Shown in pieces: positions 12,886-20,659 of a DNA stretch of 28,628 nt. A program made the translations under genes and the position numbers. This stretch comes from a virus: the IMG/VR virus record IMGVR_UViG_3300046820_000717, positions 1 through 28,628 of that record; one strand, written 5' to 3'. Each line of letters begins with the position of its first letter. Positions within the stretch are counted from its first letter, which is position 1. The notes below the pieces were generated by a model. The model did no database searches. It worked only from the letters and a program-made list of their open reading frames with translations, and was not told where the DNA came from.

Positions 12886-13943
12886 GCTTCTTCGTTCAAG
12901 GCTTCAACATATAGTTGTTTCATAATATCTTTAAGTTTAGACTTATCCAAATCAGTTGTCAAGTTTTCAACATACTTATTCAGAATTGTTACCGTATCTT
13001 CTGCTTGATCGACACCATCTTCTGTTTCGTCATCCTGTTCAGACAAATCTTCCGCTATGGTAATATCCAAAGTACCAACCTCATAGAGTTTGTTGATGAA
13101 CATATCAAACACATAAGGGTTTGTTTTATTTACTACCACAACTTTGACATACGTATTTTTATATACACTCAAATCCATTCCTGCGATTGTTTTGATATCG
13201 TTGGACTTGTCATCGTAGGTAATTTTATGGAAAATTGAGTTAGGATTTTTGATAAAATCAAGTTTTCTTGTAGTAGTATCAAAGATGTGAAAACCACGGC
13301 TATCACCATAGTCTTGCCAGGTGAGTTCGTAAGGATTGCCCAAGTAATGTATATCCCCATTACTAGATTTATGGTGATAGTGCCCACTAAAAGTAAAATC
13401 AAAGCGCCTGAATAGATCACGCTCAAGTCCTTCTTCTGATTTCATGCCACGATACATGGCGAAACCTGCAATTTCAAAGTGTCCCATACAAATATCTGCT
13501 TTGGCAGTTTTCAACATGTTCAGAGATTCTTCGTGATTTTCTGAACAAATCCAGGGCATCATCAAAATATTTGTACCACCAACATCAATAACACAAGGAG
13601 AAGAAATGGGGTTGATGTTACCATAATCTTCAAGAACCAACTCAGGTGAGTTAACTTCGTTGGTGTTTCGGTAATAAGTATCGTGATTACCGATCAACAT
13701 GTAAACCTGTATACCTCTCACAGCCAAAGGATCAAAGAACATTCTTTTGGCTCTATGTAGCGAATAGAAGTTCACATACTTTCTGCGGTCAAAGGTATCT
13801 CCAAGAATCAATACTGTTTTAATGCCCTCTTTTTCCAATGTGGGAAAAAAGGTGCCAGAATAAAACTTCTCATAGAAGTCTAGAAAATGGATAGAATCGT
13901 TACGTGCGCCAAAATGTTGATCGGTAATGAGTGCAACTTTCAT
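12882..13943 (-). CDS. 47: Recombination nuclease subunit gp47
   Basis: Mre11/SbcD-like two-metal nuclease partner of gp46. The 353-residue protein shows the phosphoesterase motifs in order: TDQHFG (7-12), GDTFDRR (48-54), IGNHDTY (about 83-89), MGHFE and SGHYHHKS. The C-terminal third has an acidic segment (EDLSEQDDETEDGVDQAED) before the likely gp46-binding helices. The length is close to T4 gp47 (339). The stop overlaps the gene 46 start by ATGA, and the cytidylyltransferase stop lies directly before its ATG, so the set is co-transcribed. Confidence 0.96.
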   Translation of the reverse strand: MKVALITDQHFGARNDSIHFLDFYEKFYSGTFFPTLEKEGIKTVLILGDTFDRRKYVNFYSLHRAKRMFFDPLAVRGIQVYMLIGNHDTYYRNTNEVNSPELVLEDYGNINPISSPCVIDVGGTNILMMPWICSENHEESLNMLKTAKADICMGHFEIAGFAMYRGMKSEEGLERDLFRRFDFTFSGHYHHKSSNGDIHYLGNPYELTWQDYGDSRGFHIFDTTTRKLDFIKNPNSIFHKITYDDKSNDIKTIAGMDLSVYKNTYVKVVVVNKTNPYVFDMFINKLYEVGTLDITIAEDLSEQDDETEDGVDQAEDTVTILNKYVENLTTDLDKSKLKDIMKQLYVEALNEEA

Positions 13944-14405
13944 TTATTCTTTCAAATCTTGTATTTTTTTAGGTGCATCCAAAACACGTTGACGCAGTTC
14001 CGTAGTGGAGAAACTGTGCTGACGGCTGTTGAAGTACACCTCCATTGATAAATTATAACCAGTGAACTGTTTGTCACGGTATTCCTCACCAATGATCCTA
14101 ACATCAATAGGATAAGAAGTCAATATGTCCAACAACTCTTTTTCCGTTGCATATGGTACAATTTCATCCACATACTTACATGCATCTAGTTGTACGTATC
14201 TTTCAAATACCGTTTGAATGGGTCTATTCTTCCATTCCCTGTCGATAGTGGGGTCGGTTTGTAATCCCACAATCAAATAATCACACTGCTCTTTGGCTTC
14301 TTTTAACATCATAACATGTCCAGCATGAAACAAGTCAAAACAAGAACAAGTGAATCCTACTTTTGGATTACCTCTAATAGCACCTAACTGTGTTTTCAAC
14401 ATCAT
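13944..14405 (-). CDS. Cytidylyltransferase-like nucleotidyltransferase
   Basis: 153-residue single-domain nucleotidyltransferase of the TagD/glycerol-3-phosphate cytidylyltransferase type. GFTCSCFDLFHAGHVMML contains the HxGH motif at 27-30; DYLIVGLQTDP and RPIQTVFERYVQL follow; and FSTTELRQRV near the C-terminus corresponds to the family's STT-x-x-R signature. These bind CTP or ATP and the phosphate chain. The ATG at 14405 has GGAG at five bases; a GTG two codons earlier overlaps the gp55 stop and is less likely. The partner substrate could be glycerol-3-phosphate or a sugar or choline phosphate, implying surface or lipid modification. It is inserted between genes 55 and 47. Confidence 0.85.
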   Translation of the reverse strand: MMLKTQLGAIRGNPKVGFTCSCFDLFHAGHVMMLKEAKEQCDYLIVGLQTDPTIDREWKNRPIQTVFERYVQLDACKYVDEIVPYATEKELLDILTSYPIDVRIIGEEYRDKQFTGYNLSMEVYFNSRQHSFSTTELRQRVLDAPKKIQDLKE

Positions 14406-14407
14406 AA

Positions 14408-14956
14408 TCACTCCAAGAAATTTTCTATACCTTTTTTAGCTTGCTTTTCTTCCTTTTTCTTCCTTTTCGTTTCTTCAAAGTTTTCGATAAATTCGGAAAT
14501 GTTATCATACATTTCAAACTGTCTACCTGTTGCTTCTTCGAAACCTAGAAGTTCATGTTCATCTAGAATACCAAACTGTTCAGTAGCTTTGTACTTGACA
14601 TACAGTTGTTTCTTTTCTTTCTGTATCCTTCTAAGGAAGGCATAGTAGATAATCTGTGTAAAGTATGCAAACGCATTGCTTGATTTGGTAGTATCAAAAT
14701 TTTCAAAGTACATCAAGCAGTTCTCTATACCATCTGCAACCATTTCTTCTCGAAATGGATAATTGATGAAGTTTGGTTTGTGTGACAAGCCTTCAGCAAT
14801 CTTGATGAAACACTCTCCAATGTAGTTGGGAATGTTTGGTTTGGGCTTCTGTTCTTTCTTGGCCTGTTTGACTGCCTCTTTGTATGCACTGAGAGCGGCA
14901 CAGAAGTCTGCGTTGTTAATGTAATGTTTTTTGGTATTTGTTGTCATGTTCACCAT
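14408..14956 (-). CDS. 55: Late-transcription sigma factor gp55
   Basis: Divergent sigma70-family factor that directs host RNA polymerase to the late promoter octamer. The 182-residue size matches T4 gp55 (185). The core block EEMVADGIENCLMYFENFD, then SSNAFAYFTQIIYYAFLRRIQKEKK (about 95-115) is the conserved region 2 equivalent that contacts polymerase and melts the late -10. A Lys-rich acidic/basic C-terminal helix (FEETKRKKKEEKQAKKGIENFLE) ends in a hydrophobic/acidic clamp-binding motif, as in T4. Starts at 14956 and 14947 are both possible; neither has an ideal ribosome site. No gp33 co-activator is seen in this window. Confidence 0.95.
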   Translation of the reverse strand: MVNMTTNTKKHYINNADFCAALSAYKEAVKQAKKEQKPKPNIPNYIGECFIKIAEGLSHKPNFINYPFREEMVADGIENCLMYFENFDTTKSSNAFAYFTQIIYYAFLRRIQKEKKQLYVKYKATEQFGILDEHELLGFEEATGRQFEMYDNISEFIENFEETKRKKKEEKQAKKGIENFLE

Positions 14957-14972
14957 TCTATAGCTTGATTTC

Positions 14973-14985
14973 CACTTGACAAGTG
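14973..14985. repeat. Perfect palindrome upstream of gene 55
   Basis: CACTTG-A-CAAGTG is a 13-base perfect dyad in the short leader (14957-15021) in front of gene 55. It may be a binding site or a small hairpin. No clear promoter accompanies it. Confidence 0.4.
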
Positions 14986-15021
14986 TGTACAGTCCGATAT
15001 GTACCCTCTGTCAGATAATAA

Positions 15022-15426
15022 TTAATGTATGTGTTTAACGTTATCCAGATCAATTAGTTCCAGTAACAAATTCTTATCAGCTTCCGTTAAGTCAGCATCG
15101 CTAGATGCTGATGTGTTATCCGTCTTTTCCTTAAGCTGTCTTGCTTCGTAAAATACCTGAACAGATGTTTCATAGTATTGATTCAATTCAGGTGTAGCTT
15201 CTAGAACAGTTAGAACATCGGAAGATTTGATGATTGCCTCGTTATCTTTTAAAACATAAACTGGAAGCCAATGATCTAGTACGATGGAAACTTTAGAAGT
15301 TTTTTGGTTAATGTGCATTTCAAAAAGCATAGGATCACGAACAGAATATTCATCTGCACCATACTGTTCCATATAACAAACAATATCCTCACCAGTTTTA
15401 AGTCTCAGGATGTTGATTGATTCCAT
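15022..15426 (-). CDS. Conserved T4-like protein, possible Sm-like fold
   Basis: 134-residue protein of unknown function. The N-terminus MESINILRLKTGEDIVCYME, then a YSVRDPMLFEMHIN strand and LDHWLPVY, resembles a small beta-barrel of Sm/Lsm type often seen beside uvsW or gene 55 in marine T4-like phages; this is by recollection and not certain. The C-terminal 45 residues are acidic and disordered (TDNTSASSDADLTEADKN) ending in a leucine-rich helix. It overlaps the 3' end of uvsW by 29 bases, so it is expressed with it. If the Sm-like call is right, RNA binding is a possible role. Confidence 0.6.
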   Translation of the reverse strand: MESINILRLKTGEDIVCYMEQYGADEYSVRDPMLFEMHINQKTSKVSIVLDHWLPVYVLKDNEAIIKSSDVLTVLEATPELNQYYETSVQVFYEARQLKEKTDNTSASSDADLTEADKNLLLELIDLDNVKHIH

Positions 15427-16927
15427 TTTTTAACCCTATCTTATAAAGTTTATATGTGAACTTCTCCTCATTATATATCTTCGTTCTTTCTACGAAATGA
15501 CGGAGTGTGAAGTTCATATGTTCTTTGTATCTTAAATCATCTGCTATATCGTAAAGAACTGCCTTGTCCTTGTTTTCACCTAAACGTAATGAACGTCCGA
15601 TAGATTGCAAGTTACGTACCCTTGACTTTGATGGAGATGCGAATATGATATTGTGTAGATTTCTAATGTTGATACCAGTAGAAAAGGTACCATAACTTGC
15701 TACGATAATTGCATCATTCAAAGTTTCAGTGATACGGCGTATTTCTTCACGAATCTCAGTATCTGTTTTACCATAAACGAAGAATACTTTTCTATCTCCA
15801 ATATTCTTCGTTTTAGTAATCATATCATATAGGATTTTACCATGTTTGTCAACGTATTGATAAAGAATCAGTGTGTTTCCTTTTAAAGATACCGAAAGAT
15901 TTTTGATAAACTTGTTTCTAGTTTCATTCAGAATTAGATATTCTATTTCTTCTTGATAGGTTTTCTTTTTCATCAGCCCACATATTTCATCGTCATGCTT
16001 TAAAACTAAACATTTGATTGTGAAATCTGCAACCTGTTTGTTGTCCATCAACTCTTTGGTTGTTGTCACACGTAGAACCGGACCAAAAAGACCTTCTAAT
16101 ACCAGTTTGTGTGTTTTTGTTCCGTCCAAAGTACCAGTCAAACCGATTCTATACTTTGTGTTTGTGCATTGAGTCATTATTTTGGTCAATGACTGTGCTT
16201 TGAATAAGTGTGCTTCGTCACCAATAACAAAATCAAACTGTTCAAAGTATTCTTTGGGTTGATTGTAAATCGATTGCCAGGTTGATATGTACACCTTAGC
16301 TGTTTCGGAATCTTTGTCTTTACCTTGGTATATTTTATGCACCGAGGTATCAACATCAAAGCCATTTGCTGTAGAATAATCAGCAAAGTCGGATGTTAAT
16401 TGTTCAACCAAAGATGTGGTGGGTACCACGATCAAACCTTTTTTACAGCCTTTATAGTCAAGTAGCTGTCGTAAGATTAAATAAATGATTAAGGACTTTC
16501 CTGATGCAGTTGGTGATAGAAATAGCCCTCTACGATTACGCATTGCATTTACGAATGCTGTCTTTTGATAATCACGAACACCAATAGGATCACCCCTAGA
16601 ATGTACGTCCAATTCTTTGATGAACTTGTCAGCCAAGTATTCAGAATAATCGTCCGTTAAATCGGGTCTAGGATTACCATACTCAAATTTGTAGCCACGT
16701 TCTTCACAGAAAGTTTCAATGTATGGAAGTAAACCATGATATATTTCAAATGTTCGTAGATCAAATAGGCGTATTTTTCCATCCCAGATTTTGTTTCTGT
16801 ATGCTGGTGTGAATTGAAACCCTGGTACAAAGAACGTGAAAAAGTCTGACAGTTCTTGTGCAAGGCTTCTGTCGCAATTAATTTTTACATGAACATCATT
16901 CTTTTTTGTAATCGTTAAATCAGTCAT
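15398..16927 (-). CDS. uvsW: UvsW recombination helicase
   Basis: Superfamily 2 helicase that unwinds branched DNA and R-loops and so shifts replication from origin to recombination mode. The 509-residue protein has an N-terminal domain (1-110), Walker A PTASGKS at 139-145, motif II DEAH at 237-240, motif III TGT after GLTGTLDG, and motif VI QSIGRSLRLG in the second RecA-like domain. The length is near T4 UvsW (503). It sits two genes after uvsY, whereas in T4 the two are closer. An eight-base overlap with the methyltransferase upstream couples them. Confidence 0.96.
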   Translation of the reverse strand: MTDLTITKKNDVHVKINCDRSLAQELSDFFTFFVPGFQFTPAYRNKIWDGKIRLFDLRTFEIYHGLLPYIETFCEERGYKFEYGNPRPDLTDDYSEYLADKFIKELDVHSRGDPIGVRDYQKTAFVNAMRNRRGLFLSPTASGKSLIIYLILRQLLDYKGCKKGLIVVPTTSLVEQLTSDFADYSTANGFDVDTSVHKIYQGKDKDSETAKVYISTWQSIYNQPKEYFEQFDFVIGDEAHLFKAQSLTKIMTQCTNTKYRIGLTGTLDGTKTHKLVLEGLFGPVLRVTTTKELMDNKQVADFTIKCLVLKHDDEICGLMKKKTYQEEIEYLILNETRNKFIKNLSVSLKGNTLILYQYVDKHGKILYDMITKTKNIGDRKVFFVYGKTDTEIREEIRRITETLNDAIIVASYGTFSTGINIRNLHNIIFASPSKSRVRNLQSIGRSLRLGENKDKAVLYDIADDLRYKEHMNFTLRHFVERTKIYNEEKFTYKLYKIGLKNGINQHPET

Positions 16928-17582
16928 TCTTTTTACATACCCAAAATCTTCTGGTTGCTACCGAACCTGGGAAATAACCACCAAGCTCATCGTGTTTACC
17001 CGTTTCTTTCCAAACGTAAGAGTGATATGTACATTCGAGATCCATGTCATCATATCTTGTGAAAGAAAATCCATTTTTGCGTATAACACTTTCTACATAT
17101 TTTGCTGAAGGTCTAACTGCAAACTCATATGTATTCAATGCCTGGTCGTAACCTCCACCATCCCTTGCATTGTAATGACCATCTTCTTTGATAGAATCTA
17201 GAATTTCGGTTTCAAGTATTACGGTATCGGAGTGTTTGAACGCACACTCCAAGTCTTGTTGCCAGTTTGTTAAGTGATATAACAATCCAAAATGAATGAC
17301 CACATCGAATCTTTTGTTTAGATTCCATGTATCGTTATGATTGATATGGTGTACTGTGCAACCTGGATTGTTTTCTCTTATGTGTGGCAGATGTTCTTCT
17401 CTGCCTTCCGTGAACTCAAGAATAGCACCATGTTCCCTGAAGTATTTACCGATGTGACCGTAACCACAGCCAACTTCTAGTATGGTTTTATTTTTAAAGA
17501 AGTCTTGACCAAAAATTTTTTCTATTTTGGCTATTCTTTTTTCTCTCCATTCAACATAGTGTTGTTCAAAGTTTTTAATCAT
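16920..17582 (-). CDS. Class I SAM-dependent methyltransferase
   Basis: 220 residues from the ATG at 17582. Motif I LEVGCGYG at 35-42 binds S-adenosylmethionine. The acidic residue after ILEFTEGREEH and the post-motif FDVVIHFGLLYHLTNW (motif IV/V region) are typical of small-molecule or tRNA-type class I enzymes. It lacks the DPPY or NPPY of DNA N6-adenine or N4-cytosine methylases and any PCQ of C5 methylases, so DNA methylation is unlikely. The C-terminal half carries conserved-looking RDGGGYDQALNTYEFAVRPS and TRRFWVCKK. A GTG reading from 17627 is possible but lacks a ribosome site. The substrate may be a sugar or surface group, or RNA. Confidence 0.8.
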   Translation of the reverse strand: MIKNFEQHYVEWREKRIAKIEKIFGQDFFKNKTILEVGCGYGHIGKYFREHGAILEFTEGREEHLPHIRENNPGCTVHHINHNDTWNLNKRFDVVIHFGLLYHLTNWQQDLECAFKHSDTVILETEILDSIKEDGHYNARDGGGYDQALNTYEFAVRPSAKYVESVIRKNGFSFTRYDDMDLECTYHSYVWKETGKHDELGGYFPGSVATRRFWVCKKND

Positions 17583-18219
17583 TCTTTTCTTCAAACTGGT
17601 AAAACCAACTGTCTTGTCCACCAGCACTCCATTTTGAAACGTTTTCGACAGAGTAGACTTGCTTAGAAATTTTGAAGTCTGGTGTTTTCATATCGGGCGG
17701 AACAAGTGAAACGTCATACCACAAACAACGGTTGTTTGGTTGACATGCGAATTGCCCGTTGTCGAGCTTGATAAAGTTATATGATTTATGTTCTTCCACA
17801 CCTTCAGAGAAGCCAGTGTTTAATGTGTTGAAGTCTGGTGAACAGAAATCTATCGTGAATAGATAATCACCATAGTGAAACTTCTTATCTTTACCAAAGT
17901 ATTTTACTTTAAGCCCTCTGAGATTCGACTTCTCTATTACTGCCATGTCATACGATAAACAGTCCCAGATTTGTAAATTGTCGAGAGGTAAATATTCAGA
18001 AGCCTCTTCTTTCCACACATATGCAGAGATGGGTAACTTATCGTACAATGCACCATAGTTGGTCAACATTGACTCAATACGAAATGCTTGACCCTTAATC
18101 GCTTTTGCGCTGATCCAAACACACGGCTCAAGTTCTCCGTGTCCCTTTTCATGATTGTATAGAAATTCTTTTCTAACAAAACATTTAATTGCAGGAATAT
18201 TTGCTACTAAAAATGACAT
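17575..18219 (-). CDS. Conserved hypothetical protein, 214 aa
   Basis: I do not recognise a family. Soluble protein rich in aromatic and beta-forming residues, with no signal peptide, membrane span or P-loop. Features include a cysteine/tryptophan segment EPCVWISAKAIKGQAFRIES, GDYLFTIDFCSPDF and FACQPNNRCLWYDVSLVPPD. It ends DSWFYQFEEKND. It overlaps the methyltransferase start by eight bases, abuts uvsY upstream and may share function with the methyltransferase. Its C-terminal NRCLWYDVSL and KWSAGGQDSWFY patterns look conserved rather than random. A modification or binding role is only a guess from context. Confidence 0.75.
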   Translation of the reverse strand: MSFLVANIPAIKCFVRKEFLYNHEKGHGELEPCVWISAKAIKGQAFRIESMLTNYGALYDKLPISAYVWKEEASEYLPLDNLQIWDCLSYDMAVIEKSNLRGLKVKYFGKDKKFHYGDYLFTIDFCSPDFNTLNTGFSEGVEEHKSYNFIKLDNGQFACQPNNRCLWYDVSLVPPDMKTPDFKISKQVYSVENVSKWSAGGQDSWFYQFEEKND

Positions 18220-18659
18220 TAATTACCACCTATGAATCTTTCCCATGAAATATAATCTTTCAACTGAAATGTCCTGCTTCTCAATTCTTGTAGAATAGAT
18301 TCACAGATTGAAACAGCTTCATCATGGTGAATTTTCTTCTCAAGGATACGAATCAAGTCTTTGTCGGAGTCCAAATATTTTTCAACGCCTGTCTTTGTTT
18401 TGACGTTCAGTAAAAAAGGTTCCCAACCGTATTCTTCCAGTTCTTCTTGTGACAATGAACCATTGTAATATTCTTCTTTGATTCTACGCATCCTAGAATA
18501 TTCAAAGTTCAGCCTCTTGACAGCAAGTTTGTGTTTGACTAAAATCTTCAAATACTTATTATGTAGTGTTGGTATTTTTAGAAGTTCTTTGCCTGGTTCC
18601 GTCGAATCGATAATTGCATCTTGGTCCCAGTTTTTCATAATATCTTCAATTGTTTCCAT
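18219..18659 (-). CDS. uvsY: UvsY recombination mediator
   Basis: Mediator that loads the UvsX recombinase onto single-stranded DNA coated by gp32. The 146-residue, largely helical protein (T4: 137) contains TIEDIMKNWDQDAIIDST at the start, an LHNKYLKILVKHKLAVKRLNFEYSRMR helix, the KEEYYNGSLS turn matching the T4 DYYSGRG segment, and LDSDKDLIRILEK before the C-terminal oligomerisation helix. It is downstream of the head and tube genes and upstream of uvsW, as in T4-like phages generally. An extended -10 candidate lies just upstream. Confidence 0.92.
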   Translation of the reverse strand: METIEDIMKNWDQDAIIDSTEPGKELLKIPTLHNKYLKILVKHKLAVKRLNFEYSRMRRIKEEYYNGSLSQEELEEYGWEPFLLNVKTKTGVEKYLDSDKDLIRILEKKIHHDEAVSICESILQELRSRTFQLKDYISWERFIGGN

Positions 18660-18682
18660 AATTAAATCCAGTTTAAAATTAT

Positions 18683-18691
18683 ATTATATCA
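18683..18691 (-). promoter_or_regulatory. Extended -10 promoter candidate for uvsY
   Basis: The minus strand reads TGATATAAT, a perfect TATAAT with an extended TGn. No -35 is convincing. Transcription would start near 18676, about 17 bases before the uvsY ATG. It overlaps the stop of the tube-like gene. Confidence 0.3.
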
Positions 18692-19162
18692 CACTTCCTC
18701 AATTTCGAAATAGTCATATCGGAAAGATGCCGGACAGGTCATGTGTTCTTCTGCCGATGAGGTGGTGTCGAACTCAATATCTCCCAAAGAAAGTGGAAAG
18801 ATATTGATAAGTTTCACACGCAGTTTTGGGTTGTTTTGATTTGAGTAAATGGTAAGTATTGCTTGACCATTTGTTTTACTATAACCTTTCATGTCTGTAG
18901 TTATTCTTTTGATCCAATTATATAGATCAAGCCAAGCAGACAAATCTTCATTGACGAGAAAGGTAATGTCAAAAGTGTTATACTCTATTTTTGTACCAGC
19001 TACGAATAGGTCTAAGTTTGGTGTTGGATGTGGCAATGCTGCCATTGTTACACCTGGAATATTTGCTTTTTGGCAAAAATAAACAGTGTCTGAAATCTCT
19101 GGAAAAACTACAGAGAATTTTGTTGGTTGTAATAGGTTGGTTGTTTTTGGTTTAATAGCCAT
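18689..19162 (-). CDS. gp19-like tail tube-fold protein
   Basis: 157 residues from the ATG at 19162, which has a GGAG site at eight bases; a longer reading from 19234 runs through the terminator hairpin and is rejected. Pattern and size (T4 gp19 is 163) fit the tail-tube fold: an opening strand (TKFSVVFPEIS), TVYFCQKANIPGVTM, then NTFDITFLVNEDLSAWLDLYNWIKRI, the typical beta-strand followed by the conserved helix, and LRVKLINIFPLSLGDIEFD. It could be the main tube protein or a tube-initiator relative, because it lies alone between gene 23 and uvsY rather than beside sheath and portal genes. It has its own promoter candidate. Confidence 0.8.
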   Translation of the reverse strand: MAIKPKTTNLLQPTKFSVVFPEISDTVYFCQKANIPGVTMAALPHPTPNLDLFVAGTKIEYNTFDITFLVNEDLSAWLDLYNWIKRITTDMKGYSKTNGQAILTIYSNQNNPKLRVKLINIFPLSLGDIEFDTTSSAEEHMTCPASFRYDYFEIEEV

Positions 19163-19181
19163 TTGAAAACTCCTTATACTG

Positions 19182-19191
19182 TATTTAGGAA
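19182..19191 (-). promoter_or_regulatory. Possible late promoter of the tube gene (CCTAAATA)
   Basis: The minus strand reads TTCCTAAATA, identical in ten bases to the site at 588-597 upstream of the SprT-like gene. It lies 20 bases before the tube ATG and right after the gene 23 terminator, where a new promoter is expected. One base differs from the NATAAATA octamer. Confidence 0.4.
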
Positions 19192-19195
19192 CCAT

Positions 19196-19225
19196 AAAAA
19201 AAGAGGAGCATTTCTGCTCCTCTTT
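19196..19225 (-). terminator. Intrinsic terminator after the major capsid gene
   Basis: The minus-strand transcript folds AAAGAGGAGCA-GAAA-TGCTCCTCTTT, an 11-bp perfect stem with a stable GAAA loop and a run of U. A weaker hairpin ACCAC/GTGGT (19230-19247) precedes it. It ends the gp23 message, about 40 bases after the stop. Confidence 0.95.
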
Positions 19226-19265
19226 AAAGACCACTCTTAACGGTGGTTTTATTCCGTAACCGGTA

Positions 19266-20615
19266 TTACATTAAGTTTGCAACACGGAAAATACGGTAGT
19301 AGGTGTTGCGCTTAGAGTACAACTGACCTAGGTCAACGTTTGCGCCGCCTGCAAATGGGTTTGCAACCATGCCGTAACGTGTCTTGAAACCAATCTTAGG
19401 TTGGAATGTATCTTGGTCAACTGCACGAACCATTTGTAGCGGAACGTATGGGCAGTAGAACAGACCAGCGTCATAAGGAGAAGAACCCTTATAACCGATA
19501 GTAACCAATTCTTGGTTGCTTGTGTAACCACCAAAGTATGGGTCGATATAGACCTTGATACGACCGTGCAACAGACCAGCAAAGGTGTTACCAGTGTCAT
19601 CAACTTGTAGGTCAGCAGAAAGAGCAGGTGTGTACTGTAGAACACCAGCCATAGCCATAGCGGAAGCAACGTCTGAAGAAACGATCAGAACGTTACCTTT
19701 ACCTCTACGAGTTTCTTTGGCGATGACGTTAGCATCACGTTCGATTTGGAAAATCAAACCTTTGAAACGTTCAACAGACCAACGACCGTTAGAGTCGGTG
19801 TCAAGGTCGAATACGCCAGCAGTTGTTGTACCAAACTGAGCACCGTTCTTAGCAACAGTGTAGATTGTACGGATAACTTCACGGTTGATTTCAGCTAGAA
19901 TTTCTGTGGACAGAATGTTAGACAATTCTGTTTCAGCGTCCAAGCCATGAATTGCTTTCAAGTCTTGAGCTAGTTCTAGTGAGTATTCAGCCTTCAATGC
20001 ACGGCTTTGTGCAGTAACGGAAACCTTCTCGATAGAGAAAGCCATTTGACCGAAAGCGGTGTTACCGTTAGAGCCAAGGTATTCAGCAGTGCTTGTAGGC
20101 ATACCGATACCAGTTGTGAAGGTGTTAGCTGTTGTGAAACCGTTGCCAACTGGGTTGGTCAATGTGTCACCAGTGGTGTTGTTTGCGAAACCGAAACGGT
20201 TAGTGTCGGAACCAATACCAGCGAACTGTGTGTTAGCTTCGTTGAAGAATGCTTCACGGTTAGCAGCAGTATTGTCTTGACCATACTTGGCACGCATAGC
20301 AAAGATCAGACCTGTAGGTCCGGTCATTGGCTGAACGCCAGCAACGTCATAAGCAATCAGGTTAGGCAGCGCACGGCGAACCAAGCTGATAAGAATTGGG
20401 TCAAAGTTCTGAATGCCAGAACCAGTAGCCATGGAAGGACCTGGACCAGCTTCATTCAACATACCCATTTGAGCACGATCAGATGCCATAGCTTGAGATT
20501 GGTTCTCAAGTACCATAGCAGTAACGGCTTTCTTATATGGATCCTTAATGGAATCTAGTTCTGGGTGTTCCAGAACAGGTTGCCATTTCTTTTGTAGTTC
20601 TTCAGATAGTAACAT
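19266..20615 (-). CDS. 23: Major capsid protein gp23
   Basis: HK97-fold shell protein of the prolate head. The 449-residue precursor (T4: 521) carries the diagnostic block VRRALPNLIAYDVAGVQPM and TGPTGLIFAMRAKYG (about 79-112). A gp21 cleavage site is suggested at LNE-A (Glu 55), in the (I/L)xE form used in T4, which would release a 55-residue propeptide (starting MLLSEELQKKWQPVLEHP) and leave about 394 mature residues. The rest includes the P-domain region near QSRALKAEYSLELAQDLKAIHG and RVANLM at the C-terminus. AAGGAGT lies at an ideal distance from the ATG. The 20652 late promoter and the terminator at 19196-19225 frame it as a single-gene unit. Confidence 0.98.
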   Translation of the reverse strand: MLLSEELQKKWQPVLEHPELDSIKDPYKKAVTAMVLENQSQAMASDRAQMGMLNEAGPGPSMATGSGIQNFDPILISLVRRALPNLIAYDVAGVQPMTGPTGLIFAMRAKYGQDNTAANREAFFNEANTQFAGIGSDTNRFGFANNTTGDTLTNPVGNGFTTANTFTTGIGMPTSTAEYLGSNGNTAFGQMAFSIEKVSVTAQSRALKAEYSLELAQDLKAIHGLDAETELSNILSTEILAEINREVIRTIYTVAKNGAQFGTTTAGVFDLDTDSNGRWSVERFKGLIFQIERDANVIAKETRRGKGNVLIVSSDVASAMAMAGVLQYTPALSADLQVDDTGNTFAGLLHGRIKVYIDPYFGGYTSNQELVTIGYKGSSPYDAGLFYCPYVPLQMVRAVDQDTFQPKIGFKTRYGMVANPFAGGANVDLGQLYSKRNTYYRIFRVANLM

Positions 20616-20651
20616 TTAAGTAACTCCTTGTTAATTTTTTAAATGGTAATT

Positions 20652-20659
20652 TATTTATT
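20652..20659 (-). promoter_or_regulatory. Late promoter AATAAATA upstream of gene 23
   Basis: NATAAATA-type octamer on the minus strand, 37-44 bases before the gp23 ATG and overlapping the gp22 stop codon. The position fits a strong late message for the capsid protein. Confidence 0.6.

Noticed and set aside
3591-14980. Ten-base match between TGTCAAGTGG at the hsp20 3' end and the reverse complement at 14971-14980
   Set aside because: One copy is inside coding sequence, orientation differs, and a shared ten-mer is not remarkable in a window of this size.
19163-19234. 24-residue N-terminal extension of the tube-like protein
   Set aside because: It would be translated from the terminator hairpin; the ATG at 19162 has GGAG.
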